DNA of 64,000 nt from NCBI GenBank assembly GCA_017934745.1, contig JAGBIY010000027.1, forward strand, positions 1 to 64,000, in the 5' to 3' direction. Shown here one piece after another: positions 24,815-33,754 of this stretch; the first letter of the stretch is position 1, and every line of letters starts with the position of its first letter. This DNA comes from Treponema sp. (lineage in GTDB: Bacteria; Spirochaetota; Spirochaetia; Treponematales; Treponemataceae). Below the pieces are notes generated by a model that was not told the DNA's origin, searched no databases, and saw only the letters and a program-made list of their open reading frames with translations. A program made the translations under genes and the position numbers.

Positions 24815-25336
24815 ATGAAGAAACTTTTCGCAATCGTCACGTTCATCGCCCTTGCGGCCGCGACTTTCGCCCAGAAGGCAGGAGACAAGGTGTCGTTCAG
24901 TTCCAAGGACATGGCTGGAAACGCCGTCACAAGCGACATCTTCGCCAAGAACAAACTGACGATGGTGAACATCTGGGGAACGTTCTGTCCTCCGTGCATC
25001 CGGGAGATGCCAGACCTCGCCAAACTCAACAGCGCGAACAAGTCCAATGGCGTTGAGGTCATCGGAATCCCGATCGACATCGTCGATAGAAAGGGAAACG
25101 TCGTCCCATACACGAAAGCTGACGGAGACGCGATAATAAAGCAGACTGGAGCCGACTACACGCATGTCGTCCCGACGAAAGCGATGATGGACGGATTCCT
25201 CAAGAACGTCCAGGTTGTTCCCGCGACAATTTTCGTCGACAAGAACGGAAAAATCGTCGGACAGGTGTATCTTGGAGCGAGAAGCCAGAAAGACTGGCAG
25301 AAGATAATCGACAGCCTCCTTTCAAAGCAGAAGTAG
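24815..25336 (+). CDS. TlpA-like exported thiol-disulfide oxidoreductase
   Basis: A signal peptide (cleavage near AAATFAQ, residue 19-20) precedes a thioredoxin fold with active site WGTFCPPC (Cys 58 and 61). The cis-proline is in VVPATIFVDKNG. The spacing and length (173 residues) fit the TlpA/ResA family, which reduces disulfides or haem-protein cysteines outside the cytoplasm. An AAGGAG site precedes the ATG. The next two genes, a CxxC microprotein and a polyferredoxin membrane protein, are only a few bases away and could supply electrons. Confidence 0.85.
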   Translation: MKKLFAIVTFIALAAATFAQKAGDKVSFSSKDMAGNAVTSDIFAKNKLTMVNIWGTFCPPCIREMPDLAKLNSANKSNGVEVIGIPIDIVDRKGNVVPYTKADGDAIIKQTGADYTHVVPTKAMMDGFLKNVQVVPATIFVDKNGKIVGQVYLGARSQKDWQKIIDSLLSKQK

Positions 25337-25340
25337 GACC

Positions 25341-25508
25341 ATGCTCTTGAAGGAAAAGTTGAAGGATATGTTGAAAGATAATTGGAAGTCGTTCGTGTCG
25401 CTTTTTGTTGGTGCCGTCCTTGTGGTCCTCGGCATTTTCCGGGGGGAGGTCATGGTCGTCCTCGGAAAAGCCACGCGAATCTGCATGGAATGCATCGGAA
25501 TCGGTTGA
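25341..25508 (+). CDS. CD1871A-like small membrane CxxC protein
   Basis: This 55-codon gene lies 4 bp after the TlpA-like gene. One membrane segment (SFVSLFVGAVLVVLGIF) is followed by a C-terminal CMECIGIG with a CxxC pair. The layout matches the small CXXC-motif proteins found beside NapH-type polyferredoxins and thioredoxins. It probably passes thiol redox equivalents at the membrane face; that role is inference from its neighbours. Confidence 0.7.
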   Translation: MLLKEKLKDMLKDNWKSFVSLFVGAVLVVLGIFRGEVMVVLGKATRICMECIGIG

Positions 25509-25518
25509 GGTGGGCGGC

Positions 25519-26376
25519 ATGAGAAAAAACTTGAAGTCCCATTCAAAAATCCGTCTCGTCGTTCAGGCGTGTTTCGCGGCCCTCTCGAACGGCTATGCAA
25601 AGGGATTCGCACAAGGCCACATCTTCGACGGCTCTTCAAAAGCCTTCTGCGTTCCCGGAATGAACTGCTATTCATGTCCTGGTGCGCTCGCGGCCTGCCC
25701 GATAGGCTCCTTGCAGGCGACTCTGAACGCACGACAGTACAGCGTTTCGATGTATGTGGTTGGCCTTCTCGTCGTCTTCGGCAGTTTCCTCGGCCGCTTC
25801 GTCTGCGGCTTTTTGTGCCCGTTCGGCCTCGTGCAGGATTTGCTCTTCAAAATCCCGTTCGTCAAGAAAATCCGAAAGCTTCCGGGAGAGAAATTCCTAC
25901 GCTACTTGCGCTTCGTTTTCCTCGGCGTTTTCGTCCTGCTCCTGCCGGCTTTCGTCGCCGACTTTACAGGGCTTGGCGAGCCGTGGTTCTGCAAATTCGT
26001 CTGCCCGGTGGGGACGCTGGAAGGCGGCGTTCCCCTCGTGCTCTTGAACAGCGCGATGCGGGGGGCTGCCGGATTCCTGTTCAGGTGGAAAATCTCAATC
26101 CTTCTCGCCACTCTTTTTTCTTCTATTATAATATACCGTCCTTTCTGCCGGTATGTGTGTCCGCTCGGAGCCGTTTACGGAATGTTCAACAAAATTTCGT
26201 TCTACCGCTTCAAAATCGATTCCGAAAAATGCACGGGATGCGGAGCCTGCCAAAAAGCCTGCAAGCTCGACATCCCGTTTTATGAAAAGCCGAACAGCGC
26301 CGATTGCATCCGCTGCGGAGACTGCAAAGCCGTCTGCCCACACGGAGCGATATCGTGCGCTTTTTCAAAAAAATGA
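25519..26376 (+). CDS. NapH/YccM-like membrane 4Fe-4S protein
   Basis: The protein has about four membrane segments and Cys motifs of the NapH type: CYSCPGALAACPIG, CGFLCPFG, CKFVCPVG and CRYVCPLG. Two C-terminal ferredoxin clusters follow, CTGCGACQKACK and CIRCGDCKAVCPHG. The ATG at 25519 is preceded by GAGGTGGG; the longer upstream frame overlaps the CxxC gene and is not protein-like. It should move electrons across or along the membrane, here probably to the CxxC peptide and the TlpA-like protein. The reading frame ends 11 bp before the convergent prfH. Confidence 0.85.
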   Translation: MRKNLKSHSKIRLVVQACFAALSNGYAKGFAQGHIFDGSSKAFCVPGMNCYSCPGALAACPIGSLQATLNARQYSVSMYVVGLLVVFGSFLGRFVCGFLCPFGLVQDLLFKIPFVKKIRKLPGEKFLRYLRFVFLGVFVLLLPAFVADFTGLGEPWFCKFVCPVGTLEGGVPLVLLNSAMRGAAGFLFRWKISILLATLFSSIIIYRPFCRYVCPLGAVYGMFNKISFYRFKIDSEKCTGCGACQKACKLDIPFYEKPNSADCIRCGDCKAVCPHGAISCAFSKK

Positions 26377-26387
26377 CAGGCGGAACT

Positions 26388-26984
26388 CTATTTCCTCAGC
26401 TTGAAGTCCTCCCCTTCGTAGACGCGGACGGGGTTTCCGCGGACGAGCCGTTTCCCTGCCAGCCATGCGTCTCCCCGCTGCTCCCTCACCCTGCGCTCGT
26501 CTTCCGCTTCGAGGATTCTCCCAAGCTTTTCGAGGGCCTTCCGCCTGTTCTGCGCCTGGCTCCTTTCCTCGGTGCACGTCACGACGGTTCCGCTTTCTTC
26601 GTGGACGAGGCGCACGCCTGTCTCGACTTTGTTCACGTTCTGCCCTCCGTTTCCGCCAGAGCGGAAGAACTGCCAGGAGATTTTTCCGTCCTTTTTGACA
26701 TCCTCCCTACCGCGTAGGACGGAAAAGTCGACGAACCAGTTCTTTCTCTTGTGTGCGGGCCGCAGAGGGCTTCGGCTCTTCCATTCGACAGTCCCCTGCA
26801 GAAACGATAAATCCGCGTCCGTGTCGAACACGATTGACGAGAATCCCGAACAGTGATTGCATCCGTTTTTCGAGATTATTTTGAAGGAAGAATCCGCGTT
26901 CTCTTTCTTTAGCGACTCGAACAAAAGTCCCACCGCAATCTCGCATTCGCAAGGGCCTTGTCCGCTGCTTATCTGGCATCTCAT
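26388..26984 (-). CDS. prfH: Peptide chain release factor homologue RF-H
   Basis: This 198-residue protein has the catalytic GGQ loop ([19 protein letters not shown]) of class-I release factors but lacks the codon-reading domain, as RF-H does. It starts [13 protein letters not shown], a known kind of RF-H opening. The start overlaps the rtcB stop by 4 bp. RF-H family members release peptide from ribosomes whose 16S rRNA has been cut in the decoding centre, and the paired RtcB2 religates the cut; that role is established for the E. coli pair and inferred here. Confidence 0.9.
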   Translation of the reverse strand: MRCQISSGQGPCECEIAVGLLFESLKKENADSSFKIISKNGCNHCSGFSSIVFDTDADLSFLQGTVEWKSRSPLRPAHKRKNWFVDFSVLRGREDVKKDGKISWQFFRSGGNGGQNVNKVETGVRLVHEESGTVVTCTEERSQAQNRRKALEKLGRILEAEDERRVREQRGDAWLAGKRLVRGNPVRVYEGEDFKLRK

Positions 26985-28114
26985 TCTTCGCCTCCCGCCT
27001 TGAAGTTGTAGACCGGCTTGATGATTTTCTCCACAGTGACGGTCTCCTCCACGGCCTTCCTTATGTCCTCCAGCGTCCTGTATGCGAACGGAGCTTCGTC
27101 GAGCGTTCCCTGCGAGATGCAGGAACAGTAGATTCCCTTCATCTGCGCCTTGAACGAGCTTACCGTGAAGTTCTTCCTCACGTCCTCCCTTTTCATCACG
27201 CGCCCTGAACCGTGCGGAGCGGAATAGTTCCATTCCCTGTTTCCCTTTCCGGTTCCGAGAATCACGCCGTCCCTCATGTTTATCGGGATTACGACGCTCT
27301 CTCCCTTTTTCGCGCTCGTTGCCCCCTTCCTGAGGATTGGAGCGGGCGACTCCTCGTTTGAAAAGTCGATGTAGTTGTGGACGCAGCTGTAAGGCGTTTC
27401 AGTCTTCCAGCCCATGCCTTTTGCGATTTCGTCTATCATGGCGAGCCTGTTGAGGACCGCGAATTCTTGGGCGAGCCGTATGTCGTGCAGGTAGTCCTCC
27501 ATGAGTGAGCCTTCGATGTACGTCAGCTCGTACGGAACTTCGATGTTCCGCTTCCTCAGCTCCTTCCGCCCGGTGTCCAGATAGAAGTCCGTGATTTCCT
27601 TTCCGAGCCGCCTGCTCCCCGAATGGACGACGATGTAGAATTCCTTGTCGTCGTCCCTGTCGATTTCGATGAAGTGGTTTCCAGAGCCGAGCGTGCCGAG
27701 CCCAAGTTCCACCGCGTCCTTCTGCAGGTGGCGGCGGCAGGCGATGCTGTCGAAGTCGAATTGTGAACTGAATCGGTGTGGAATTTTCCTTGTCTGGAAG
27801 CCAGACGGAATGCGGTTGTTGATTACCGAGTCGAGCTGCTTGAATTCCATTCCCCTGTGCTTTTTGATTTTCGCGACCGTCATTCCGCAGCCGATGTCGA
27901 TTCCCACGAGGTTCGGAAGAATCCTGTTTCCGACCGTCATGGAAAGCCCTATCGGTGCGACGAACCCCGGATGCACGTCCGGCATCACCCTGATTGTGGA
28001 GCCTTTTGCGGCCTCGTTGTCGCAGATGTTCTTTATCTGCGTGAAAGCGTAGTCTTCGATTGTGTCGCTGTATACGACAGCGGACGCATTTTTCCCATTG
28101 ATGGTGATTCCCAT
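26981..28114 (-). CDS. rtcB: RNA ligase RtcB, RtcB2 type paired with RF-H
   Basis: This is a 377-residue RtcB ligase with the metal and GTP-binding motifs in order: [42 protein letters not shown], and [11 protein letters not shown] carrying the histidine that becomes guanylylated. It is shorter than housekeeping RtcB, as expected for the RF-H-linked type. AAAAGGA precedes the start. It is the first large gene of a two-gene operon with prfH and should seal 3'-phosphate or 2',3'-cyclic-phosphate ends in damaged rRNA. A promoter and a small leader frame lie upstream. Confidence 0.92.
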   Translation of the reverse strand: MGITINGKNASAVVYSDTIEDYAFTQIKNICDNEAAKGSTIRVMPDVHPGFVAPIGLSMTVGNRILPNLVGIDIGCGMTVAKIKKHRGMEFKQLDSVINNRIPSGFQTRKIPHRFSSQFDFDSIACRRHLQKDAVELGLGTLGSGNHFIEIDRDDDKEFYIVVHSGSRRLGKEITDFYLDTGRKELRKRNIEVPYELTYIEGSLMEDYLHDIRLAQEFAVLNRLAMIDEIAKGMGWKTETPYSCVHNYIDFSNEESPAPILRKGATSAKKGESVVIPINMRDGVILGTGKGNREWNYSAPHGSGRVMKREDVRKNFTVSSFKAQMKGIYCSCISQGTLDEAPFAYRTLEDIRKAVEETVTVEKIIKPVYNFKAGGEE

Positions 28115-28206
28115 AAAAAATCCTTTTGCTTTTTTATTGAAGAGATTTTGGAATCCGTCGGCGAGAAAAAATTTGAGCTGTCCGTGAAAAAAAAGGCGGA
28201 TGTGCC

Positions 28207-28272
28207 CTAGATGCGCGCCGACAAGAATCCCTCGTTTGTGATTGTCGAAGTTGTTGAAGTAGTGTTTTTCAT
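28207..28272 (-). CDS. 21-aa leader frame before rtcB
   Basis: An ATG at 28272 (minus strand) has a perfect AAGGAGG ribosome site 6 bp upstream and opens 21 codons rich in Thr and Ser (MKNTTSTTSTITNEGF, then LSARI) before a TAG. It lies between the rtcB promoter and the rtcB start, about 90 bp upstream of the latter. The excellent ribosome site suggests real translation. It may be a regulatory leader peptide or the start of a lost gene. Confidence 0.45.
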   Translation of the reverse strand: MKNTTSTTSTITNEGFLSARI

Positions 28273-28312
28273 TGTCGGCCTCCTTGTTGAATTGAATTTG
28301 ATTGTGCTGGAG

Positions 28313-28341
28313 ATTATATATTCAACGGCGGGGGAGTGTAA
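28313..28341 (-). promoter_or_regulatory. Promoter of the rtcB-prfH operon
   Basis: On the minus strand TTACAC and TATAAT are separated by 17 bp. Transcription would begin about 30 bp before the leader-frame ATG. The region shows no enhancer or sigma-54 (GG-N10-GC) pattern of the kind used by the E. coli rtcBA operon. Confidence 0.5.
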
Positions 28342-28421
28342 AGGGGAAAAACGGCAGAAAAAAATAGAACTCTATACACGCGGGGGCAATCGTGATTGAA
28401 AATCACCATACAAATTGAGCA

Positions 28422-28438
28422 AAAACACGGCGTGTTTT
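28422..28438 (-). terminator. Short hairpin after the 98-aa gene
   Basis: AAAACAC and GTGTTTT flank a GGC loop, and the minus strand continues in T residues. It could end transcription of the minus-strand gene at 28483 before the rtcB promoter. A related element (AAAACTCGGCGTG) recurs at 28465. Confidence 0.35.
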
Positions 28439-28482
28439 AAAAAATTCTCCGTACGTTTTCGGATAAAACTCGGCGTGAATTT

Positions 28483-28779
28483 TTATATTATAATCCCCAT
28501 ACCTTTAAGAAATTCTTCCCCAACAGCCCATAGCGCCTGTCTTTTTAAGTTAGCTACAAGAATTTGGTCGCCTGCTGAATCTATTTGAATACTGGAATTA
28601 GTAGCAGCCGCTGTTGCGTTCATAAGCGTACAGTAATCTTCATGTTCAAAATTGAATTTTTTGTAAATTTCTAGGGCTTTTGTCCTGTCTAAAAGCCCCA
28701 TTTGTTGGTATTCTCGAATTATGGAAATGTGCTCAGCAATTGATTTTGTCTTTTCAACAGTTTGAAATGAATTCTGCAT
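28483..28779 (-). CDS. Hypothetical protein at the island edge
   Basis: This is a 98-residue helical protein (MQNSFQTVEKTKSIAEHIS onward, ending LKRQALWAVGEEFLKGMGIII). No family is recognised. It is read away from the defence genes and shares a short divergent intergenic region with the first methyltransferase. The AT-rich codon use matches the island rather than the rtcB side, so it marks the left end of the acquired segment. Confidence 0.5.
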   Translation of the reverse strand: MQNSFQTVEKTKSIAEHISIIREYQQMGLLDRTKALEIYKKFNFEHEDYCTLMNATAAATNSSIQIDSAGDQILVANLKRQALWAVGEEFLKGMGIII

Positions 28780-28898
28780 GGATACAGTTTATATGGAATA
28801 TGTGGTAGTTTCAATAAGCGAGTTTCCATTCTAATAGGGTACAAAAAGTTTTCTGCACAAAAACGCAATAATATGATATAATATAATTTGAGGTTTAT

Positions 28899-30164
28899 AT
28901 GCAAAAAGTGTATTCAATGGATGATTTAGATATAGACTCAATACCAATTGATCCATTTTGGAATGTTGGGGATGAACAGGAGTTAAAAATACATAGAATA
29001 CATGCATATCCTGCAAAATTTCCTGCATTTATTACAACAAAAGCCCTTGCCTATGTTCGAAAATACAATTTTTTTCCCAATAAAATAGGGGATATCTTTT
29101 GTGGTTGTGGAACAACAGCTTGTGAAGCTCGAAGAAATAACATAGATTTTTGGGGTTGTGATATTAATCCTGTTGCAACTTTAATTGCCGAAGTAAAGAG
29201 TCATTCTTTTCAAAAAGGACGACTTGAAAAATATTATAATGAAATAATTGATGTTTACTCTTCTCTAAACACTTTTCCGTCATTTGAGCACGCAAATTCT
29301 CGCTTGCAATATTGGTATACAGAAACTCAATATAATGATCTTTCAAAATTGAAAGAAGCAATTTTAACTGCAATTCCAAATAAAAATTCTATGTACCAAA
29401 AGTTTTTTTTATGTGCATTTTCAAACATCTTAAAACCGGCTTCAAAATGGCTTACTAAATCTATAAAACCACAGGTAGATCCAAATAAATCTTTTGTATC
29501 TGTAATGACTCTGTTTAATAAACAGTACAATTTTATGATAAAGGCTTATGAGGAAAATAATGTTCATGAAGAACCTGATATTACTATAAAAACTGCTAAT
29601 TTCCTTGAAGAAAATAATGATTCAAAGAATCTAGATATGATTATAACAAGCCCACCGTATGTTACATCTTATGAATATGCAGACTTGCATCAGCTTTCAA
29701 CTTTATGGCTCGGATATACTTCAGATTATCGTGAATTCAGAAAAGGAACTATAGGGAGTGATTTTTGTCATGAAGATATTGAAAACGAGATAATGCAGTT
29801 AAACTCATCAGGTGCAGAAATTGTTACCAAAATGAAAGATGTTGATAAAGCAAAGGCGAAATCAGTTGCAAAATATTATCTTGATATGCAAGCAGTAGCA
29901 CAAAAAAGCTACGACATATTGAATGAAAGAGGATATGCATTGTTTGTCATAGGCAATACAGAATATAAATCTGTTCGCATAGACAATGCCTTACATCTGT
30001 CTCAATCGCTTCTGGAAGCAGGTTTTTCTGAGTTGCAGATAACAAAAAGAAAAATAAGTAATAAAATATTGACTCCTTATCGCGATGCCAATGGAAAATT
30101 TTCTTCGGACGCTTCAGGAAGAAAAATTTATAGTGAAGAATTTATTGTTATAGGAAAAAAATAA
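28899..30164 (+). CDS. DNA amino-methyltransferase (TSPPY type)
   Basis: The SAM-binding motif I is DIFCGCGTTACEA at residues 65-77 and the catalytic motif IV is TSPPYVT near 250. A conserved HAYPAKFPAFI block precedes motif I. SPPY is usual for N4-cytosine enzymes, although N6-adenine cannot be excluded. TATAAT elements just before the ATG and a GAGG site give a likely promoter. The stop overlaps the start of the GHKL-kinase-like gene, so the two are coupled. No endonuclease is directly adjacent, which is unusual for a simple R-M pair. Confidence 0.82.
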   Translation: MQKVYSMDDLDIDSIPIDPFWNVGDEQELKIHRIHAYPAKFPAFITTKALAYVRKYNFFPNKIGDIFCGCGTTACEARRNNIDFWGCDINPVATLIAEVKSHSFQKGRLEKYYNEIIDVYSSLNTFPSFEHANSRLQYWYTETQYNDLSKLKEAILTAIPNKNSMYQKFFLCAFSNILKPASKWLTKSIKPQVDPNKSFVSVMTLFNKQYNFMIKAYEENNVHEEPDITIKTANFLEENNDSKNLDMIITSPPYVTSYEYADLHQLSTLWLGYTSDYREFRKGTIGSDFCHEDIENEIMQLNSSGAEIVTKMKDVDKAKAKSVAKYYLDMQAVAQKSYDILNERGYALFVIGNTEYKSVRIDNALHLSQSLLEAGFSELQITKRKISNKILTPYRDANGKFSSDASGRKIYSEEFIVIGKK

Positions 30165-32452
30165 TGCAGGAAAACTTGAAGATTCGGCCTTATGCCCGTT
30201 TATTAACTATGCTTGGTGACCAGCTCATAAAAGATGAACGTATTGCCCTTATAGAGCTCATAAAGAATAGTTATGATGCTGATGCAAGTTGGGTGAAAGT
30301 AACATTTGAAAATTTTGGAGAGAATTACGAAGTTTTGCCTGAATCAAAAATCATCATTATGGATGATGGTGAAGGAATGACAAAAGATATTTTGTCAACA
30401 AAATTTCTTAATCCTGCTACGCCTGGAAAAAAACTCCAAAAACAGAAAGATGATAAAACAAAGAAAGGTCGTATCATTCAAGGCGAGAAAGGAATCGGTC
30501 GTTTTGCAATGCTTAAATTAGGGCGAAAAATAGATGTCTTTTCTAAAACTTTAAGAGATTCTTTTGAACATGTTCTTCGTTATGATTTTTCAAATTATGA
30601 TGAAGATTTTTTATCATTGCAAAATAAAGAAAAAAAATTAAAAGAAAGAAAAGATGAAAAAACTGAGCCATTTTTTCTTGATGAATTAGATGTAGTTTTA
30701 GAAGAACGAACCCCTCAAATAATTGTAGAAAAAGATATTATTCTTGGAATAAAAAAATATAAGCAACCTGCAAAAGGTACAGTAATTGAGATTTCTGATT
30801 TACATGAAGGATGGACAGAAGATAAAGTCAAGAAAGTTGCAAATGACATTATGAAACTTCAATCTGTCTTTGATGAGATTACAAATAAAAATAGTGATGT
30901 CAAAAATGATCCTAATGCTTTTTTTGTTTATCTTTATAAAGACAAAGACTACAAGAATTATACAGAAAATTATATAGAAAATCTTTCATTTCTTATTGAA
31001 AACAGAGCTGTGTTAAAAATTGATGATGGCTTTTTCAATGCAAAAGAATTGTCTTATACTTTTAAACTTAATGGAACCCCCCAGAAACTTTTATTGTCAG
31101 CTCCAGAATTAAGAGGACTTAAAATTTTTAGGGACTATTTTGATACAGTCTTGAATCCTAGTTTATTTGAAGAACGGAAAATTGAATGCGGTTCTTTTTA
31201 TTTTTCATTTTATGTATTTGATTTTACTCCAAAAGCTCCAAGTAAGTTTCGATTAGATGATTATGACAAAGAAACAATTCGTCCTCATAGAATTTATCTT
31301 TATCGAGACGGAATCCGAGTTTATCCGTATGGGGATCCAGAAGATGATTGGTTACAAATCGATACCTTCAGAGGTACTATAAGTGCTGGGGATTTTCTTA
31401 GCAATGATCAGGTTATAGGTGTTGTAAAGATTTCACATAAAGAGAATCCTAGACTCAAAGATAAAACAAATCGAGAAGGCCTTATTGATGATGGTTATGC
31501 GACAACAGATTTTATAAAATTGCTACAAGTTTTTTTAAGATACATAAGGCATAAACCGTATAAACAATATCAGATAGATAATAAAAGACGGGAGACTCAA
31601 AAACAGATTGCTGAAAAACAGATAATATCAAATTTTGAGATTTTACGTGATATTGTAAAAGACAATAAAGATGCAACTGAAAAACTCAATGAAATTGAAA
31701 AGGATTATAAAGCAGAAAAACAGTTCTTAGTCCGAAGAGCAGAAACTACAGAAAACCTAGCAGGTGTTGGCCTTTCGGTTGAAACCGCATCGCATGACAT
31801 TATGAGAATGATGGGGCTTGTTCTTACAAATATAGACAACCTCATTAGTGAAATAATGTCTGTTAACGAAATAGATAAAGAAACATTGTTAAATGAATTA
31901 AATTCAATGCGTGGCAGTTTGGGTTTTGTTCATGCACAACTAAAAGATATTCAGTTGTTGTTTACTTCAAGTAAACAAAGACGAAGAAATATTAATGTGA
32001 AAGAGATTTTGGATAGGGTTTCAAAAATTTATAAAAATACTGCTAAAAAGGCTAATGTAAGTATTGAAGTAGAAGAAATTCCTGGAAGCCCATTAGTTGC
32101 AAAAACAACAGATGCGGTTCTGCTTCAAGTATTATTGAACCTATTTGATAATTCTATCTATTGGCTCGGAACTATTGATGTAGAAAATAAAAAAATATTG
32201 ATAACTCTTGATGGAGAAAATTGCAAGTTAATTTTCTCTGACAATGGTCCTGGTGTAAAAGACTCTGATTTGCCTTATATTTTTGAATCATTTTATTCAG
32301 GAAAGGGCGAAGAAGGTCGTGGATTAGGTTTGTATATAGCTCGACAACTTCTTGAGCGAAATGATTATTCTATAGATTATGCAGATTTGTCCTCTGATAA
32401 AAAACTCTCAGGCGCAAATTTTGTTGTCAGCTTTGTTTCGGAGGGGAAATAA
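30164..32452 (+). CDS. Double-GHKL ATPase with histidine-kinase-like C-terminus
   Basis: The 762-residue protein carries two ATPase modules. The N-terminal one is Hsp90/MORC-like: ELIKNSYDA (31-39), DDGEGM (67-72), GEKGIGRF (107-114). After a long middle region the C-terminal part looks like a sensor kinase: an H-box with VETASHDIM (His near 544), N-box NLFDNSIYW near 660, then DNGPGV and GRGLGLYIARQLL. No membrane helix is present, so it senses something in the cytoplasm. It lies between a methyltransferase and a receiver-like gene 6 bp on. Autophosphorylation is inference. Confidence 0.75.
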   Translation: MQENLKIRPYARLLTMLGDQLIKDERIALIELIKNSYDADASWVKVTFENFGENYEVLPESKIIIMDDGEGMTKDILSTKFLNPATPGKKLQKQKDDKTKKGRIIQGEKGIGRFAMLKLGRKIDVFSKTLRDSFEHVLRYDFSNYDEDFLSLQNKEKKLKERKDEKTEPFFLDELDVVLEERTPQIIVEKDIILGIKKYKQPAKGTVIEISDLHEGWTEDKVKKVANDIMKLQSVFDEITNKNSDVKNDPNAFFVYLYKDKDYKNYTENYIENLSFLIENRAVLKIDDGFFNAKELSYTFKLNGTPQKLLLSAPELRGLKIFRDYFDTVLNPSLFEERKIECGSFYFSFYVFDFTPKAPSKFRLDDYDKETIRPHRIYLYRDGIRVYPYGDPEDDWLQIDTFRGTISAGDFLSNDQVIGVVKISHKENPRLKDKTNREGLIDDGYATTDFIKLLQVFLRYIRHKPYKQYQIDNKRRETQKQIAEKQIISNFEILRDIVKDNKDATEKLNEIEKDYKAEKQFLVRRAETTENLAGVGLSVETASHDIMRMMGLVLTNIDNLISEIMSVNEIDKETLLNELNSMRGSLGFVHAQLKDIQLLFTSSKQRRRNINVKEILDRVSKIYKNTAKKANVSIEVEEIPGSPLVAKTTDAVLLQVLLNLFDNSIYWLGTIDVENKKILITLDGENCKLIFSDNGPGVKDSDLPYIFESFYSGKGEEGRGLGLYIARQLLERNDYSIDYADLSSDKKLSGANFVVSFVSEGK

Positions 32453-32458
32453 ACATTC

Positions 32459-33682
32459 ATGGATATGAAAAAGCTTTTTAAGGGAATCGCAGTTGTTATA
32501 GATGATGAAATAAGAGATTCAGATTCATCAATATATAACATTTTAAATCAACTAAAAACTGAATCAATTCCATATGTCGAATATGATAGTTTACCTGATG
32601 AAAGAATAATTGAAAATTTACATAATGTTTCTTTTGTTTTATTGGACTGGAAGCTAAATAACTCGTTGTCTAAAGATGAAATTTCTGAGGGAATAAAGTT
32701 ACCAAATGAACTTAGCCAGACAAATGAAGGGAGTAATATTGAGTTTTTAAAAAAAATACAAGAAAACTGTTTTTGTCCTATTTTTATTTTTACTGATGAG
32801 AATATAGATGACATAATTTTGAAACTCAAAAGAGAAAGATTGTATAGAAATAATTCTTGCAATGCTATTCTTATCAAATCAAAGTCTGAATTTAAAGAGT
32901 CTGGTACTTTATTTTCAAATCTGGAACGCTGGTTAAAAGAAACTGCTCCAATCTATTTATTAAAAGAATGGGATTGTTCATATCAAAAATCAAAATCAAG
33001 CTTATTTATTGATTTTCAAAAAAGAAGTGCTGATTGGGTTAAAATACTTTGGCAAACATACAAAGGCGATAATGTAAACCCTTGTGTGGAATTAGAAAGT
33101 TTCATTTCTCGTAGTATAATTACTCAGATGATGCCTTTGGAATTGGACAATTCCATCTTTGTAAATTCAAGTTCGGATATAGACAGAACGGAGTTGGTTT
33201 CTTGTTTGGAACGGCAGTGTTATGTGCAAAATAATTTTTTAGATTCAACCATGCCTGAAACTGGTGATATTTTTGAAATAAGTAATGATTTTTATGTGAA
33301 TATTCGTCCAAGCTGTGATTTAATTTCACGAGATGGGACTCCATTAGATGATATAGACTTATATCTTCTAAAAGCTGAAAAGATAAAAAAATTGCAATCC
33401 ATAAAAGAGTATTTTAATGACAAATATGGTCATTTTGAAGAAAACGATACCTATTATCTTGTTTATCCAATTTGTAGTGGATATTTATTAAAACTTAAAT
33501 TTAGGGAGCTTCGGCAAGAAAAATGGCGGAATATTAAATCTAGTAGAAATGGTAGATTGCTTCCACCATATATAACAAAACTGCAAATGAAGTATTCTGC
33601 ATATCTTCAACGCCAAGGATTTCCAAAGATTCCTAACGAATTATTTGGTCTAGAAGCCGAACCGAGTGAAGAAAATAATTAG
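32459..33682 (+). CDS. Receiver-like response protein
   Basis: The first 150 residues resemble a receiver domain: an acidic pocket (VVIDDE near 12-17), a phosphoacceptor position in FVLLDWKLN, a Thr in IFIFTDEN and a Lys in ILIKSKSE. The remaining 250 residues match nothing I know; they contain CDLISRDGTPLDD and a basic C-terminal part (RELRQEKWRNIKSSRNGRLL). It follows the kinase-like gene by 6 bp with GGAGGGG upstream. It is probably the phosphate acceptor and effector of that kinase. It could be the poorly studied response-receiver family seen beside R-M genes. Confidence 0.65.
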   Translation: MDMKKLFKGIAVVIDDEIRDSDSSIYNILNQLKTESIPYVEYDSLPDERIIENLHNVSFVLLDWKLNNSLSKDEISEGIKLPNELSQTNEGSNIEFLKKIQENCFCPIFIFTDENIDDIILKLKRERLYRNNSCNAILIKSKSEFKESGTLFSNLERWLKETAPIYLLKEWDCSYQKSKSSLFIDFQKRSADWVKILWQTYKGDNVNPCVELESFISRSIITQMMPLELDNSIFVNSSSDIDRTELVSCLERQCYVQNNFLDSTMPETGDIFEISNDFYVNIRPSCDLISRDGTPLDDIDLYLLKAEKIKKLQSIKEYFNDKYGHFEENDTYYLVYPICSGYLLKLKFRELRQEKWRNIKSSRNGRLLPPYITKLQMKYSAYLQRQGFPKIPNELFGLEAEPSEENN

Positions 33683-33694
33683 TTTGTTTTTTTT

Positions 33695-33711
33695 GTGTCA
33701 TTCTTTGACAC
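33695..33711. promoter_or_regulatory. Perfect GTGTCA inverted repeat before the 71-aa gene
   Basis: GTGTCA-TTCTT-TGACAC lies 12 bp after the receiver-gene stop and 11 bp before a TATAAT at 33722. Its right arm contains TTGACA, but the distance to TATAAT is too short for a normal promoter. It fits an operator overlapping a promoter, as used by controller proteins of R-M systems. Confidence 0.5.
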
Positions 33712-33754
33712 TCTAAACATTTATAATAAACCTAACTATAGGAGAAATTTAACC

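Noticed and set aside
28211..28399. 62-aa plus-strand frame upstream of rtcB
   Set aside because: It lies antisense to the rtcB leader and promoter, has no ribosome site, and its hydrophobic reading is explained by the minus-strand frame.
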